Positions 12,810-21,875 are shown, counted from the first letter of the stretch. The stretch is 64,000 nt of DNA from Achromobacter spanius (GCF_003994415.1 NZ_CP034689.1:4030001-4094000), one strand, 5' to 3'. A program made the numbers and translations. The notes: generated by a model not told the origin, from the sequence alone.

Positions 12810-13373
12810 TCAACCGGCGAAGCCGCCCTCGGCAAGGAAATCTTGTTCAGCTTGGGTCGTCTGCCTGCCCAGCGCGGCGTTGCGATGCGGGAAACGACCA
12901 AAGCGCTTGATGATGTCGCGATGCAGAACTGCCCAACGCAGCGTATCCGCATCCAGGGGTTCCATCAGAGCCACGCCACGATTTTGCATTGCCAGACTTT
13001 CCGAATGCTCAAACGGCATATAAAAGAACTGCCGCAAAGGCCTCGCCACCGCCAAATCGTGGCCCGCGGCGATTGCGCGCTCCGCGAAGTACTGCGCTAA
13101 AGGATCGGTGGCAAACATATGCGCCGTGCCGCGAAAGGCGTTGCGGGGAAACTGATCCAGCAAGATCATCAAGGCGAGCGCGCCGTCAGCATCTTCCTGC
13201 CAGGCATCCAACTGCCGAGAAGCGGCTGCCCAATGCGCGGCTTCGAAGCGCCGGCGAAACTCGGCATCAAACGCATCGCTCTTGGCGTACCACTTCTGGG
13301 GGCCCGCATCGGTCCAGAAAGCAACCACATCCTGCGGCTGCTGCGTAAGGGGCTTGGGCGTGTGAGATGTCAT
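12810..13373 (-). CDS. DUF924 family protein
   Basis: 187-residue soluble, all-helical protein of the DUF924 family (TPR-like fold). Family hallmarks are VVAFW near the N-terminus, LILLDQFPRNAFRGT-type block (here MILLDQFPRNAFRGTA), FFYMPFEHSE and FGRFPHRNAALGR. No enzymatic role is established for the family. It lies between two csp genes on the same strand, but each csp has its own leader, so the linkage is probably positional. Confidence 0.85.
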   Translation of the reverse strand: MTSHTPKPLTQQPQDVVAFWTDAGPQKWYAKSDAFDAEFRRRFEAAHWAAASRQLDAWQEDADGALALMILLDQFPRNAFRGTAHMFATDPLAQYFAERAIAAGHDLAVARPLRQFFYMPFEHSESLAMQNRGVALMEPLDADTLRWAVLHRDIIKRFGRFPHRNAALGRQTTQAEQDFLAEGGFAG

Positions 13374-13462
13374 GGGAAACGATCCTGGAGGGCCTACGGT
13401 GCGGCGCTGGCCAAACGGGCGCGGGCTTGCTGCGTGAACTTGAAAGCATAGCGCGCAAAAAT

Positions 13463-13489
13463 AAAAAAAGCCCCCGAAGGGGCTTTTTT
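13463..13489 (-). terminator. Terminator after csp2
   Basis: Hairpin GCCCC-cgaa-GGGGC with A7 on one side and T6 on the other, 17 nt beyond the csp2 stop; works in either direction and also isolates the DUF924 gene. Confidence 0.85.
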
Positions 13490-13505
13490 GCGAAAAATCA
13501 GACCT

Positions 13506-13709
13506 TTACAGGACCTGAATCTTCGTGGCTTGCGGGCCCTTGGGGCCATTGGCCGTCACAAAGCTGACGCGCTGGTTCTCTTCCAGAGACTTGAAGCCAG
13601 AACCCTGGATTTCGGAGAAGTGAGCGAACAGATCCTTACCACCCGCTTCCGGGGTGATGAAGCCATAGCCTTTTTCCGAATTGAACCACTTAACGACGCC
13701 GGTTTCCAT
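13506..13709 (-). CDS. Cold-shock protein, CspA family (csp2)
   Basis: 67-residue cold-shock domain protein with RNP1 KGYGFI and RNP2 LFAHF. The ATG at 13709 (METGVVKWFNSEKG) matches the family and has AGGAAA at the right distance; a longer in-frame version has no family support. Paralogue of the csp at 12298-12504. Confidence 0.95.
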   Translation of the reverse strand: METGVVKWFNSEKGYGFITPEAGGKDLFAHFSEIQGSGFKSLEENQRVSFVTANGPKGPQATKIQVL

Positions 13710-13846
13710 ACTGTATTTCCTAGAGATAATGGGCAAATGCCCGGAGGTCACGAATCAATCAAGGAGGGGACAGTAGAACAATAACGCTGAGCCGGAAAAG
13801 GCACGGCACTGAACGAAAATCGCAACGCTTGTGATCGTGTGCCGAC

Positions 13847-13875
13847 ACTATCGTTATATTCCCCTCACAAGTCAA
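13847..13875 (-). promoter_or_regulatory. Promoter and long leader of csp2
   Basis: Reverse strand TTGACT (13870-13875), 17-bp spacer, GATAGT (13847-13852). Predicted start near 13840, leader about 131 nt, almost the same length as for csp1. Confidence 0.55.
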
Positions 13876-14079
13876 TATAATCCTAAAAAATACGTGCCAA
13901 TAATGCAACAAAGAGAAACTGGGTTGAAAATCCGCACGTTTTCATAGGCAAAACTTGTCCCTGCATAGGTGTAAACACCCATACAACATAAAAAAACAAT
14001 CAGGGCTTATTTAAATGCCGTCTCAACGCGTATGTCTTTCATACGCCTTTTGGATCAGCACTTTGGTTTGCCGTCAGGC
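13876..14079. other. AT-rich gap, no gene seen
   Basis: Upstream of the csp2 promoter and downstream of the gene at 14080-14400. Markedly richer in A+T than its surroundings. It contains the small inverted repeat AGGTGTaaACACC near 13970 but no convincing open frame or terminator with a T-run. Confidence 0.4.
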
Positions 14080-14400
14080 TTACTGGTCGATAGGTAAACC
14101 CAACAGATCGAGCGCCGCGCCGAAAGCATCGGAACCCGAGCAAAGGAAAACCGCCACGTCGCCTGGATTCATATTCTCCAGGACCTGGTCGATTTGTTCT
14201 TGCGCATTATCAACATTGTCGACATTTGAAGCGTGTATATCCGCTCCGGCCTCGACTTTTTCGATGGGGACGATGTCAGCGATCGCATTGAGATCGGTTA
14301 CGCCCACCACCACGTAAACGCTGATGGGCCCGCCATCCAGCGTCGTGAGCAGCTCGACGCCGCCCGCTACGTCGGCAAGGTGCCGACTTACTATTTCCAT
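14080..14400 (-). CDS. Hypothetical protein, 106 residues
   Basis: Not recognised. Acidic, soluble, alternating strands and helices (PISVYVVVGVTDLNAIADIV; DQVLENMNPGDVAVFLCSG). The start at 14400 is supported by AGGAAGA about 8 nt upstream; a 16-residue longer version lacks a site. Same strand as the next unknown gene at 14496-14894, about 95 nt apart, so the two may share a transcript. Confidence 0.65.
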   Translation of the reverse strand: MEIVSRHLADVAGGVELLTTLDGGPISVYVVVGVTDLNAIADIVPIEKVEAGADIHASNVDNVDNAQEQIDQVLENMNPGDVAVFLCSGSDAFGAALDLLGLPIDQ

Positions 14401-14495
14401 GTTCAATCTTCCTTGATCAGCGGGCCTGGCCCGCTTGGACGCACGCACCGTGAAGGTGCAATCTCACGCCCAGGCGCGACTATAACAGCCTTAGC

Positions 14496-14894
14496 CTAAT
14501 GTTTTTTGACATTCGGGCCCAAAGACTGTCGGGCGGCCCCAGAAGTGGCCGCCACGCGACGGCAGCGCACCCCGGCGTCGGTCAGGACGGCGATGAGCGG
14601 CTTCTGGGCAGCCAGGAAGGCGTCCTTTTCGTCGCCAGCCAGCTTGCAGATGAACATCTGCGCCTGCAACTGGGTCCGGCGCGCGCGCCGGTTGTCGGCC
14701 TCTTGGGCCAGCCAGTCGCCGATCCAGGCCGAAGCGGCGTCGGGGTCGGCCTGCAGCTTGACGTGGCCCAGCAGGTCGAAAATTGTCACGCCGTCGATGC
14801 GTTCGTCTTCACCGCGCGTGAGGTAAAGCTTGGCAGCCTGGCCCGAATAACCAGGGACCACGGCGAGGCAATCGCGTTCAGCGGGTTTCTTCAT
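14496..14894 (-). CDS. Hypothetical protein, 132 residues
   Basis: Not recognised. Basic C-terminus, a middle segment rich in Arg/Ala/Gln likely to be helical (DNRRARRTQLQAQMF), no membrane segment or signal. Divergent from the DUF2513 gene at 15019. Confidence 0.6.
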   Translation of the reverse strand: MKKPAERDCLAVVPGYSGQAAKLYLTRGEDERIDGVTIFDLLGHVKLQADPDAASAWIGDWLAQEADNRRARRTQLQAQMFICKLAGDEKDAFLAAQKPLIAVLTDAGVRCRRVAATSGAARQSLGPNVKKH

Positions 14895-15018
14895 AAAGTT
14901 CTGTACTTAGGTGTCGGTTGTCTAGAACCATGGACTGTAACCCGGCCTTGCGCCCCGTCGCATTGGCGCCAAGGAACTCTGCTATCGTCGCTCTACCATT
15001 TTTCTTACGGTGAACATC

Positions 15019-15318
15019 ATGCAACGCGATTTTGATCTGGTCGTCACGATTCTGGGCGCCCTGCGCGACGCGCCCGGCCCCAACCTGAGCACACACGACA
15101 TCAAGAACGCCGCCTTGGCTCCGCACCCGGAAGAACAGGGCTTGCAGGTCATTGCGCATCATCTGGATCTTTTGGCGGATGCCGGCCTGGTCAAACAAGT
15201 GAGCGAGACGGCAGCCAACGCGGCGGCGACCCGCTGGCGCATCACCTGGAAGGGTTACGACGCCCTGGAACAGGATGAGGACGACGAAGATGATGACGTC
15301 TTCGACGCCGAAGAGTAA
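15019..15318 (+). CDS. DUF2513-like small protein
   Basis: 99 residues. The opening MQRDFDLVVTILGALRD, a central H-LDLLADAGLV winged-helix-like segment and the ending TRWRITWKGYDALE resemble DUF2513 proteins, which look like small winged-helix modules of unknown role. The C-terminus is a run of Asp and Glu. I prefer the ATG at 15019 over the GTG at 15010 because the family starts with this Met-X-Arg-Asp. Confidence 0.7.
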   Translation: MQRDFDLVVTILGALRDAPGPNLSTHDIKNAALAPHPEEQGLQVIAHHLDLLADAGLVKQVSETAANAAATRWRITWKGYDALEQDEDDEDDDVFDAEE

Positions 15319-15334
15319 GCAGGCGGCCTGGGGC

Positions 15335-15607
15335 TCAGCGGCGCTGAAGGATGCGCCGCGTGAGCAGGGATGCGGCTGTGCCGATCACCAGGCTGAACAT
15401 GAAGGCGGCAATGGCCAGCATTGCCGACAAGTCGTTGAAGCCGCCGTGGCGCGATAGCAAGACCACGGCTACGCAGACCGCGGCGGCCAACGCAACCACG
15501 CCCAGCAGTACCTGTTTGACGGTGCGCAAGCGGCCGCAGAACGAGCCGCCCACCAGCGCGGCCGCCACCATTGCAGCCATGGACCAGAACAAATATTCAT
15601 ACTGCAT
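15335..15607 (-). CDS. Small membrane protein, unknown
   Basis: 90 residues with three probable membrane helices (LFWSMAAMVAAALVGGSF, VLLGVVALAAAVCVAVVLL, MLAIAAFMFSLVIGTAASLL) and a basic C-terminus. No family recognised. The ATG at 15607 starts just before the first helix. Convergent with the DUF2513 gene, 16 nt apart. Confidence 0.65.
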   Translation of the reverse strand: MQYEYLFWSMAAMVAAALVGGSFCGRLRTVKQVLLGVVALAAAVCVAVVLLSRHGGFNDLSAMLAIAAFMFSLVIGTAASLLTRRILQRR

Positions 15608-15721
15608 GACGCGTCTTCCCCTAGGGCGTTGAGGCGACCGCATTATAGGCGTGCGGCCTGCCCGCGCGAAGCCTCGAAGTTCAAGGCGACACCCCTGCCT
15701 GGCACCTTGCCAAACTCAGGT

Positions 15722-16876
15722 TTACCAGCCGCGAAACCGTTCCCATCGGGCCACCACGCCTTGCTCGCCGGCCCGCACAACGTTGTAAGCGTCGTGCTGG
15801 GCGCACGTGGCGCAGGCGTGATTGGGGACGATACGCAGCTTCGTACCCAAGGGCAGATCAGGCAAGCGGACGCCGCTGCCCGCGCGCAGCTTGATGATGC
15901 CCTGCTCCTGGTTGGTATCCGCCAACAGCAAATCGGGATAGACCTTGCCCTGCGCATCGCACACCAGGCCGTACAACTGATCGACGGCCTGCCTGGCGGT
16001 GCCGCGATCGCGCGACATGGCCATCCACCCCGCATCGACCAGAATCCAGCCTTTCTCGGGTTGGTGTCCAATCACGGTCGTCAGCACGGTTGTGGCGATG
16101 TCGTCCACCGAACAGACACCCAGGCCAGCCATCACCAGGTCGAAAAATACATACACGCCCGCGCGCACTTCCGTCACGCCTGCCAGGCTGCGAGCGAAAT
16201 GCGCGGTGGGCGTGGACCCTACGCTGACGACCGGGCATGGCAGCCCGGCGGCACGGATGGCGTCAGCGCAGCCGACCGCCGCTGCGCGCTCCTGCTCAGC
16301 CATGTCGGCGATGGCCTCCGGGCTGCGGCAACCATAGGATTCGCCCGCATGGGTCATTACGCCGCGCAGGCAATCCGCATCGGCCAACACTCGGGCAATC
16401 GCCAACAGTTGCTCGTGGTTGTCCGGTTGCACGCCAGCACGATGCCCGTCACAATCGATTTCAATCAATGCCGGGAGGGGCACGCCCGACGTCTTGGCCT
16501 GCGCCGCCACCGCCCCGGCCGCATCAACGCTGTCGACCACCACCGTCACATCCACCCCGCGCTGGCGCAACGCCAGCACCCGCCCTAGCTTGCCCGGCGC
16601 CACACCCACCGCGTAGAGCAGATCGGTAACGCCCGCCGCAGCGAACTGCTCGGCTTCCTGCAACGTGGAAACCGCCGCCGGCCCTCTCGGGCTACTCATG
16701 ACGCGGCGCGCCACGTCGATGGATTTGGGCGTTTTCAGATGCGGCCGCAACTGCACGCCGTGCGAGGCCATCAGCGCGTCCAGGCGTTGAATGTTGCGCG
16801 TCATGCGCGTTTCATCCAACAGCAGGCACGGGGTCTCCAGGCTGTCTAGTGATGTCGGAAATCGGACGGGAGTCAT
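15722..16876 (-). CDS. DSD1-type PLP enzyme (D-threonine aldolase / D-serine dehydratase-like)
   Basis: 384 residues with an alanine-racemase-like TIM barrel and a C-terminal metal-binding domain. Lys48 in RPHLKTPK is the likely Schiff-base lysine, and PNHACATCAQHDAYNVV carries the conserved His and Cys zinc ligands of the DSD1 / D-threonine aldolase family. The likely reaction is breakdown of a D-beta-hydroxy amino acid, either cleavage to glycine plus aldehyde or dehydration; sequence alone does not decide. It is divergent from a LysR gene that is probably its regulator. Confidence 0.86.
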   Translation of the reverse strand: MTPVRFPTSLDSLETPCLLLDETRMTRNIQRLDALMASHGVQLRPHLKTPKSIDVARRVMSSPRGPAAVSTLQEAEQFAAAGVTDLLYAVGVAPGKLGRVLALRQRGVDVTVVVDSVDAAGAVAAQAKTSGVPLPALIEIDCDGHRAGVQPDNHEQLLAIARVLADADCLRGVMTHAGESYGCRSPEAIADMAEQERAAAVGCADAIRAAGLPCPVVSVGSTPTAHFARSLAGVTEVRAGVYVFFDLVMAGLGVCSVDDIATTVLTTVIGHQPEKGWILVDAGWMAMSRDRGTARQAVDQLYGLVCDAQGKVYPDLLLADTNQEQGIIKLRAGSGVRLPDLPLGTKLRIVPNHACATCAQHDAYNVVRAGEQGVVARWERFRGW

Positions 16877-16971
16877 AAGGGGGTCTCGGAAAATGAACAG
16901 AGAATGCGGAAATTTCTGGTTTGATGCCTGGAAGTATGGCGCGTCCCTGTCCTGCCGTGTTTAATACAGGC

Positions 16972-16986
16972 TTAATTTCTTATTAA
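16972..16986. promoter_or_regulatory. Probable LysR binding site
   Basis: Perfect palindrome TTAAT-TTCTT-ATTAA, which also fits the T-N11-A LysR pattern, centred between the divergent DSD1-type gene and the LysR gene and ending 11 nt before the LysR ATG. Confidence 0.5.
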
Positions 16987-16997
16987 TTCCAAACTAA

Positions 16998-17909
16998 ATG
17001 ATTACCAGTGACGACCTGCGCTTTTTCCTGAGTTTGGCGGCCACCCCGTCGCTTGCGCAGGCTGCGCGTGCGCTGGACGTGACGCCCCCCGCCGTTACGC
17101 AACGGTTGCATGCATTGGAAAAGCGCCTGGGCGTGCGGCTCGTGAACCGCTCGGGACGAGGCACCGCATTGACCGACGAGGGCCGCTTGCTGGCCTTGCG
17201 GGCGGGACAAATTTGCGGCGAGCTGGGAAATCTGGCCGATGAACTGGCAGGCCGCCGCGGCGTCGTGGCGGGCCATTTGCGCGTGATTGCCCCCTTGGGT
17301 TTCGGCCAGCATTATGTGGCGGCCCTGGTGGCCGGTTTTCGGAATAGCAGCGAGAACGTCACGGCCAGCCTGCTGTTGTCGGACGGCCCGCCACGCCTGG
17401 CCACCGACAACTGGGACGTAATGGTGCATATCGGCGAACTGCGCGACTCTACGCTGGTGGCCTACCCGCTGGCGCCAAATCGCCGCATCCTGTGCGCGTC
17501 TCCCGCGTATCTGGCGCGCCACGGCGCCCCCGCGAAACCCGAAGACCTGCGGGACCACGACTGCATCGCCTTGCGCGAAAACGACGAGGATGTGACGTTG
17601 TGGCGCTTCCGGCGCGGCCGGGGTCCCGCGGTTGGCGTTCGTATCACGCCTGTCCTGTCCAGCAACACGGGGGCCGCCGCGCTGGAATGGGCCCTGGCGG
17701 GGCAGGGCATTGTCGTGCGATCGGAATGGGATGTAGCCGACCACCTGAAAACGCGCGCATTGGTGCCGCTGTTGGCTGGTTGGAATCTGCCGGACGCCAA
17801 CGTGGTGGCGTTGGTGAAGTCACGCCAGGAACAGTCGGCACGAACCGCAGGCTTTTTGGCGTATCTACGCGATGCCTTCGCAACGGTTCCGTGGCGCGAC
17901 CAAACATAA
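16998..17909 (+). CDS. LysR-family transcriptional regulator
   Basis: 303 residues. N-terminal helix-turn-helix (LRFFLSLAATPSLAQAARALDVTPPAVTQRLHALEKRLG, residues about 6-45) and a C-terminal periplasmic-binding-protein-like effector domain (HLRVIAPLGFGQHYVAAL onward). Divergent from the DSD1-type enzyme, the usual LysR target arrangement, so it may respond to a D-amino acid or hydroxy amino acid. Confidence 0.92.
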   Translation: MITSDDLRFFLSLAATPSLAQAARALDVTPPAVTQRLHALEKRLGVRLVNRSGRGTALTDEGRLLALRAGQICGELGNLADELAGRRGVVAGHLRVIAPLGFGQHYVAALVAGFRNSSENVTASLLLSDGPPRLATDNWDVMVHIGELRDSTLVAYPLAPNRRILCASPAYLARHGAPAKPEDLRDHDCIALRENDEDVTLWRFRRGRGPAVGVRITPVLSSNTGAAALEWALAGQGIVVRSEWDVADHLKTRALVPLLAGWNLPDANVVALVKSRQEQSARTAGFLAYLRDAFATVPWRDQT

Positions 17910-17932
17910 CAGCCACCCGACACCGCGCCATG

Positions 17933-18331
17933 CTAATCCAGCATGGCTTCCGCTTCGATTTCAATCAGCCATTCGGGCAGCGACAAGCCGCTGACAATGA
18001 CCCACGAGGATGGTGGCGGGTCCGCCGGAAAACGGTCGCGCAGCGCTTGGGCAATGACTTCCTGATCCTCACGCGCCGTTTCGCAGATGTAAATGCGCAG
18101 CATGATGACCTGCGCCATCGTGCCACCCGCGGCCGTCAGCACGCGCGCGATGTTGTCGAGCGCGGCCTCGGTTTGCTCTTGAAGCCCCGGGCCGACGGTG
18201 CGTTCGTTGATATCCACGCCGACCTGGCCCGACAGCAATATCCTGCGCTGCCCGGTGACAATCACCGCCTGGCTGAATCCGTACTGGACGGTGTTGAAAA
18301 CGGTATCGGGATTGACCACGGTTCTGGACAT
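17933..18331 (-). CDS. RidA/YjgF family protein
   Basis: 132 residues, trimeric Rid family. Members hydrolyse reactive enamine/imine intermediates made by PLP enzymes, though many subgroups are uncharacterised. Visible are SGQVGVD and the LRIYICE / WVIVSGLSLPEWLIEIEAEA C-terminal block. The family's usual catalytic Arg near position 105 is not evident, so this may be a non-archetypal Rid. ATG at 18331 is preceded by AGGAG. It lies after the MFS gene on the same strand. Confidence 0.82.
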   Translation of the reverse strand: MSRTVVNPDTVFNTVQYGFSQAVIVTGQRRILLSGQVGVDINERTVGPGLQEQTEAALDNIARVLTAAGGTMAQVIMLRIYICETAREDQEVIAQALRDRFPADPPPSSWVIVSGLSLPEWLIEIEAEAMLD

Positions 18332-18395
18332 GCTGCGCTCCTGTGAACAGCGCGCCCCGCAGCGCGCCAAAACGGCCATTCTAACGATAGGCCTT

Positions 18396-19586
18396 TCACA
18401 TTGCCGCGCTTGCCGCAGGGCGCGCTCGCGCGCCCGGCAAGGCTACCAGCAGCACGACCGCCCCTGCCACGACCGCCGTCCAGAAGCCCGCCTGCACGCC
18501 GTAATGGTCGACGACCCAACCGGCCATGGCCGCGCCAGCGGCCACGCCCGCCCCCAACCCAGTGACCAACCACGTCAACCCTTCGGTCAGGCGTTGGCCC
18601 GGCACACTGCTTTCCACGAGCGCCATGCCGATAATCATGGTTGGTGCAAACGACAAGCCGGCCAGCAACACGCCCAGTGACAGCGTGATCAGGTCATTCA
18701 CCAACAGCAGCGGCAAGGTCGTGAACGCCGTCACGGCTGCCGCGATCGACAGCATGCGGCCAAGCGGCATTTGAAACTTCATGACGCCGAACACCAACCC
18801 CGCCACGCACGATCCCAGCGCATAGGCCGACAGCACGACACTGGCGCCTGCCGGCACGCCCTGAGCGCGAGCGAAGGCCACGCTCAACACATCAATTGTG
18901 CCAACGATGACGCCCATGGCCGACATCATGGCCACCAGCGCGAGCATGGATGGCATGCGCAGCACCGACGCCTCGCGCCCTGCCTGCCTGAGCTGTACCG
19001 CGGGTGCGGTGGCGCGCTGCAGCACAAAGGCCGTCACACCCACGGCCAACAGCAACGCGGCGGCCAACGGCCCTGCCTGTGGAAACCAGGCCACGCTAAG
19101 CCCCACGGCCAAGGGAGGCCCGAGGATAAAGCTGATTTCGTCCGCCACGGACTCCAACGCGTAAGCGGTGCGGAGTTGCGATTGATCGCGGAAGATCTCT
19201 GTCCAGCGCGCGCGGATCATCGCCGGCATGCTGGGCAAGGTGCCGGCCAAGGCGGCGAATAGAAACAGCGTCCAGTCCGGTGCGCCCCATTGCACACACG
19301 CGGCCAGGCAGATCAGGGCCGCAACGCAGAGGGCGGCTGCCACCGGCAGCACCCGGCCTTGCCCATGGCGATCCACCAAACGTGAGATACGTGGTGCCAG
19401 CAGAGCGGTGGCCAAGGCGAAAGTCGCGGCCACGGCGCCAGCCAGCGCATAGGAGCCTTGCACCTCGGAAAGCATCGTGATGATGCCGATGCCGATCATC
19501 GGCAAGGGCAGACGAGCAATGGCGCCGGCCACAACAAAACCGGTTGCACCAGGCGCTTTGAACAACTCGCGATACGGATTCGGCAC
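18396..19586 (-). CDS. MFS transporter (12 TM)
   Basis: 396 residues, about twelve hydrophobic helices, with the MFS loop motif in SRLVDRHGQGRVLP between helices 2 and 3. Probably a drug or metabolite exporter; substrate unknown. Divergent from a TetR gene with two palindromes in the shared promoter region, suggesting TetR control. The RidA gene follows 65 nt downstream. Confidence 0.85.
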   Translation of the reverse strand: MPNPYRELFKAPGATGFVVAGAIARLPLPMIGIGIITMLSEVQGSYALAGAVAATFALATALLAPRISRLVDRHGQGRVLPVAAALCVAALICLAACVQWGAPDWTLFLFAALAGTLPSMPAMIRARWTEIFRDQSQLRTAYALESVADEISFILGPPLAVGLSVAWFPQAGPLAAALLLAVGVTAFVLQRATAPAVQLRQAGREASVLRMPSMLALVAMMSAMGVIVGTIDVLSVAFARAQGVPAGASVVLSAYALGSCVAGLVFGVMKFQMPLGRMLSIAAAVTAFTTLPLLLVNDLITLSLGVLLAGLSFAPTMIIGMALVESSVPGQRLTEGLTWLVTGLGAGVAAGAAMAGWVVDHYGVQAGFWTAVVAGAVVLLVALPGARARPAASAAM

Positions 19587-19628
19587 CGATAACCTTTTGA
19601 ATATTGAGTGGACGGGCAGATCCTATTC

Positions 19629-19645
19629 ACATACATTGCGTATGT
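19629..19645. promoter_or_regulatory. Palindromic operator 1 between MFS and tetR
   Basis: Perfect inverted repeat ACATAC-attgc-GTATGT in the divergent promoter region. Confidence 0.65.
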
Positions 19646-19653
19646 CAATTAAG

Positions 19654-19666
19654 ATACGCACCGTAT
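19654..19666. promoter_or_regulatory. Palindromic operator 2 before tetR
   Basis: ATACG-cac-CGTAT, a perfect 5-bp inverted repeat that shares GTAT half-sites with operator 1; the two are about 22 bp apart centre to centre. Confidence 0.5.
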
Positions 19667-19682
19667 GTCACTGGAGAGCCGC

Positions 19683-20270
19683 ATGCCCCCCACCCGCCCG
19701 GAAATGATCGCGTCCACGCGCAGAAAACTGCTGGCCACCGCCAGGCAGGCATTTGCGCATGAGGGGTATGCCGCGACGTCCATGGACGATTTCACCGCCG
19801 CGGCCGGACTGACGCGAGGAGCGTTGTATCACCATTTTGGTGACAAAAAAGGTTTGCTTGCGGCCGTGGTCAAACAGATCGACCATGAAATGGACCAACG
19901 GCTGAATGCCATTTCGGACAAGGCGCCCGACGCCTGGAGCGCCTTGCGCGACCGGTGCCGCACCTATCTGCGGATGGCCGCCGAGCCCGAGATCCGCCGC
20001 ATCGTGTTGCAAGACGCCAGGGCAGTTCTGGGCATGGCCCCAAACGCGGCGCAGCAACAGTGCGCCGCGTCTTTGGCAGCGTTGCTGCAGCGCCTGATCG
20101 ACGAATCCGTGATCGAAGCCGGCAACCCGCAGGCGCTGGCGCAACTTATCAACGGAGGCCTGACAGAAAGCGCATTCTGGATTGCCGACTCGGCATCGGA
20201 ACCCCAACGCCTTGAAGATGCCCTGCATGCCCTGGACCTGATGTTGCGCGGCTTGCTGCGGCTCTCATAA
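19683..20270 (+). CDS. TetR-family repressor
   Basis: 195 residues. N-terminal TetR helix-turn-helix (ARQAFAHEGYAATSMDDFTAAAGLTRGALYHHFGDKKGL) and a variable ligand domain. I chose the ATG at 19683, which has GGAGAG about 8 nt ahead; an ATG at 19665 overlaps the palindromic operator. It is placed to control the divergent MFS at 18396-19586 and perhaps the second MFS downstream. Confidence 0.9.
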   Translation: MPPTRPEMIASTRRKLLATARQAFAHEGYAATSMDDFTAAAGLTRGALYHHFGDKKGLLAAVVKQIDHEMDQRLNAISDKAPDAWSALRDRCRTYLRMAAEPEIRRIVLQDARAVLGMAPNAAQQQCAASLAALLQRLIDESVIEAGNPQALAQLINGGLTESAFWIADSASEPQRLEDALHALDLMLRGLLRLS

Positions 20271-20318
20271 TGGGCTTATTATCCAAGCGAAAACTTGTTT
20301 AATTAAATTGGAGAGCCC

Positions 20319-21740
20319 GTGGCCACCACCCCGACCCTTGAGTCCAGCGCGTCCTGGGGCGACTTGCTGCACGGCGCCAATGCGCTGCGATCAATCGCCC
20401 TGGCGGGCGGCGTGGCCCTGCATGCCATCAACGTCTACATCGTCACCACCATACTGCCCAGCATCATCCAGGATATCGGGGGCCTGGAGTATTACGCCTG
20501 GAACACAACCCTGTTCGTGGTGACGTCCATCGTCGGGTCGGCGCTGTCCGCCAAGCTGATCGAAACGCTGGGGCCTCGCAACGCCTATCTTTTGGCTGTT
20601 GCCGTGTTCAGCAGCGGCGCGATCATCTGTGCGCTGGCGCCCGGCATGCCGGTGCTGTTGGTCGGGCGCAGCGTGCAGGGACTGGGTGGCGGCATTCTTT
20701 TCGCTTTGAGCTATGCGTTGATACGGTTGGTATTCGACGCCCCGCTCTGGACGCGTGCCATGGCCCTGGTGTCGTGCATGTGGGGCGTGGCAACGCTGTC
20801 CGGACCCGCGATCGGCGGTATCTTTGCGCAAACGGGGCACTGGCGCATGGCATTCTGGGCGCTGCTGCCGGTGGCCGCCGCGCTGGCGCTGATCGTCGCC
20901 TTCAAGGTCGGGGGACGGGCGTCGGTGCCGCCAGCGGCGCCCACTTCCTTGCCGCTGCGCACGCTGGGGCTGCTGGTCGCTTCGGTGCTGGCAGTGACGC
21001 TGGCCAGCCTGTCGACTCAATGGGGTTGGAACGCAGCGGGCATCGCAATAGGACTGGCCATCGCCGCGGCCGTTGCGCGCGTGGACTCGCGCGCCCACAA
21101 CCGCTTGCTGCCCACGGGCGCCTACTCCATCGGCGCGCCACTGGGTGCGTTGTATGCCGTGATGTGCCTGGTGGTGGCGGCCATCGCCACCGAGATATTC
21201 GTACCCTACTTTCTGCAGATCATTCATGGGATGACGCCGTTGACCGCCGGCTACATGACGGCCGCGATGGGCGCGGGTTGGACGTTCGCCGCCATGCCCA
21301 GCGCCACACGCACCGGACCCGCCGCCGACCGCCTGGTGCGACTCAGCCCCGTCGTGATCCTGGCTTCGTTGATCGGGTTGTCGGTGATGACACCTCAAGC
21401 ATCGATCCTGGCATCCGTCGCCGGACTCGTCGCATACATCGTTGCACTGATGGGCGTGGGTTTCGGTATTGGCCTTGCCTGGCCGCATCTGCTGACGAAA
21501 GTCTTCACGGTCGCCCCCAAGGGCGAGGAAACACTGACATCATCGTCGATCACCACCGTCCAACTTTATGCCGCCGCGCTGACCGCGGCGCTGGCGGGAG
21601 TGGTCGTCAATAGCGCCGGCCTGGCCGACCCCGGCGGCGTCGACGGAGCTCGCCACGCGGCGCGCTGGCTATTTGCCGCCTTTGCACTGGCGCCCGCGTT
21701 GGCGTTGCTGCTGCTGCCCAGAGTGACCCGCGCCACGTAA
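20319..21740 (+). CDS. MFS multidrug-type transporter (about 14 TM)
   Basis: 473 residues starting from a GTG with GGAGAG upstream. Long hydrophobic protein with about fourteen helices. The early segment HAINVYIVTTILPSIIQDIGG and the LVGRSVQGLGGGILFALSYALI block (DHA2/EmrB-like motif C region) point to drug:proton antiporters. It follows tetR by about 50 nt in the same direction and is probably co-regulated. Confidence 0.87.
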   Translation: MATTPTLESSASWGDLLHGANALRSIALAGGVALHAINVYIVTTILPSIIQDIGGLEYYAWNTTLFVVTSIVGSALSAKLIETLGPRNAYLLAVAVFSSGAIICALAPGMPVLLVGRSVQGLGGGILFALSYALIRLVFDAPLWTRAMALVSCMWGVATLSGPAIGGIFAQTGHWRMAFWALLPVAAALALIVAFKVGGRASVPPAAPTSLPLRTLGLLVASVLAVTLASLSTQWGWNAAGIAIGLAIAAAVARVDSRAHNRLLPTGAYSIGAPLGALYAVMCLVVAAIATEIFVPYFLQIIHGMTPLTAGYMTAAMGAGWTFAAMPSATRTGPAADRLVRLSPVVILASLIGLSVMTPQASILASVAGLVAYIVALMGVGFGIGLAWPHLLTKVFTVAPKGEETLTSSSITTVQLYAAALTAALAGVVVNSAGLADPGGVDGARHAARWLFAAFALAPALALLLLPRVTRAT

Positions 21741-21875
21741 GCGCCCATTCGGCACCTGGCCCCGGCGCGTTACCGTCAGAACTTGGACTATTCGAACCGC
21801 AAATACAGCAAAGGCGGTATAGAACGTCACACGTGTCTTTGCTACGCTCACAGGCACCTGAAGAAGGTGGCGCCC

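Noticed and set aside
13971..13983. Small inverted repeat GGTGTaaACACC as terminator of the 14080 gene
   Set aside because: Short stem and no T-run; too weak to call.
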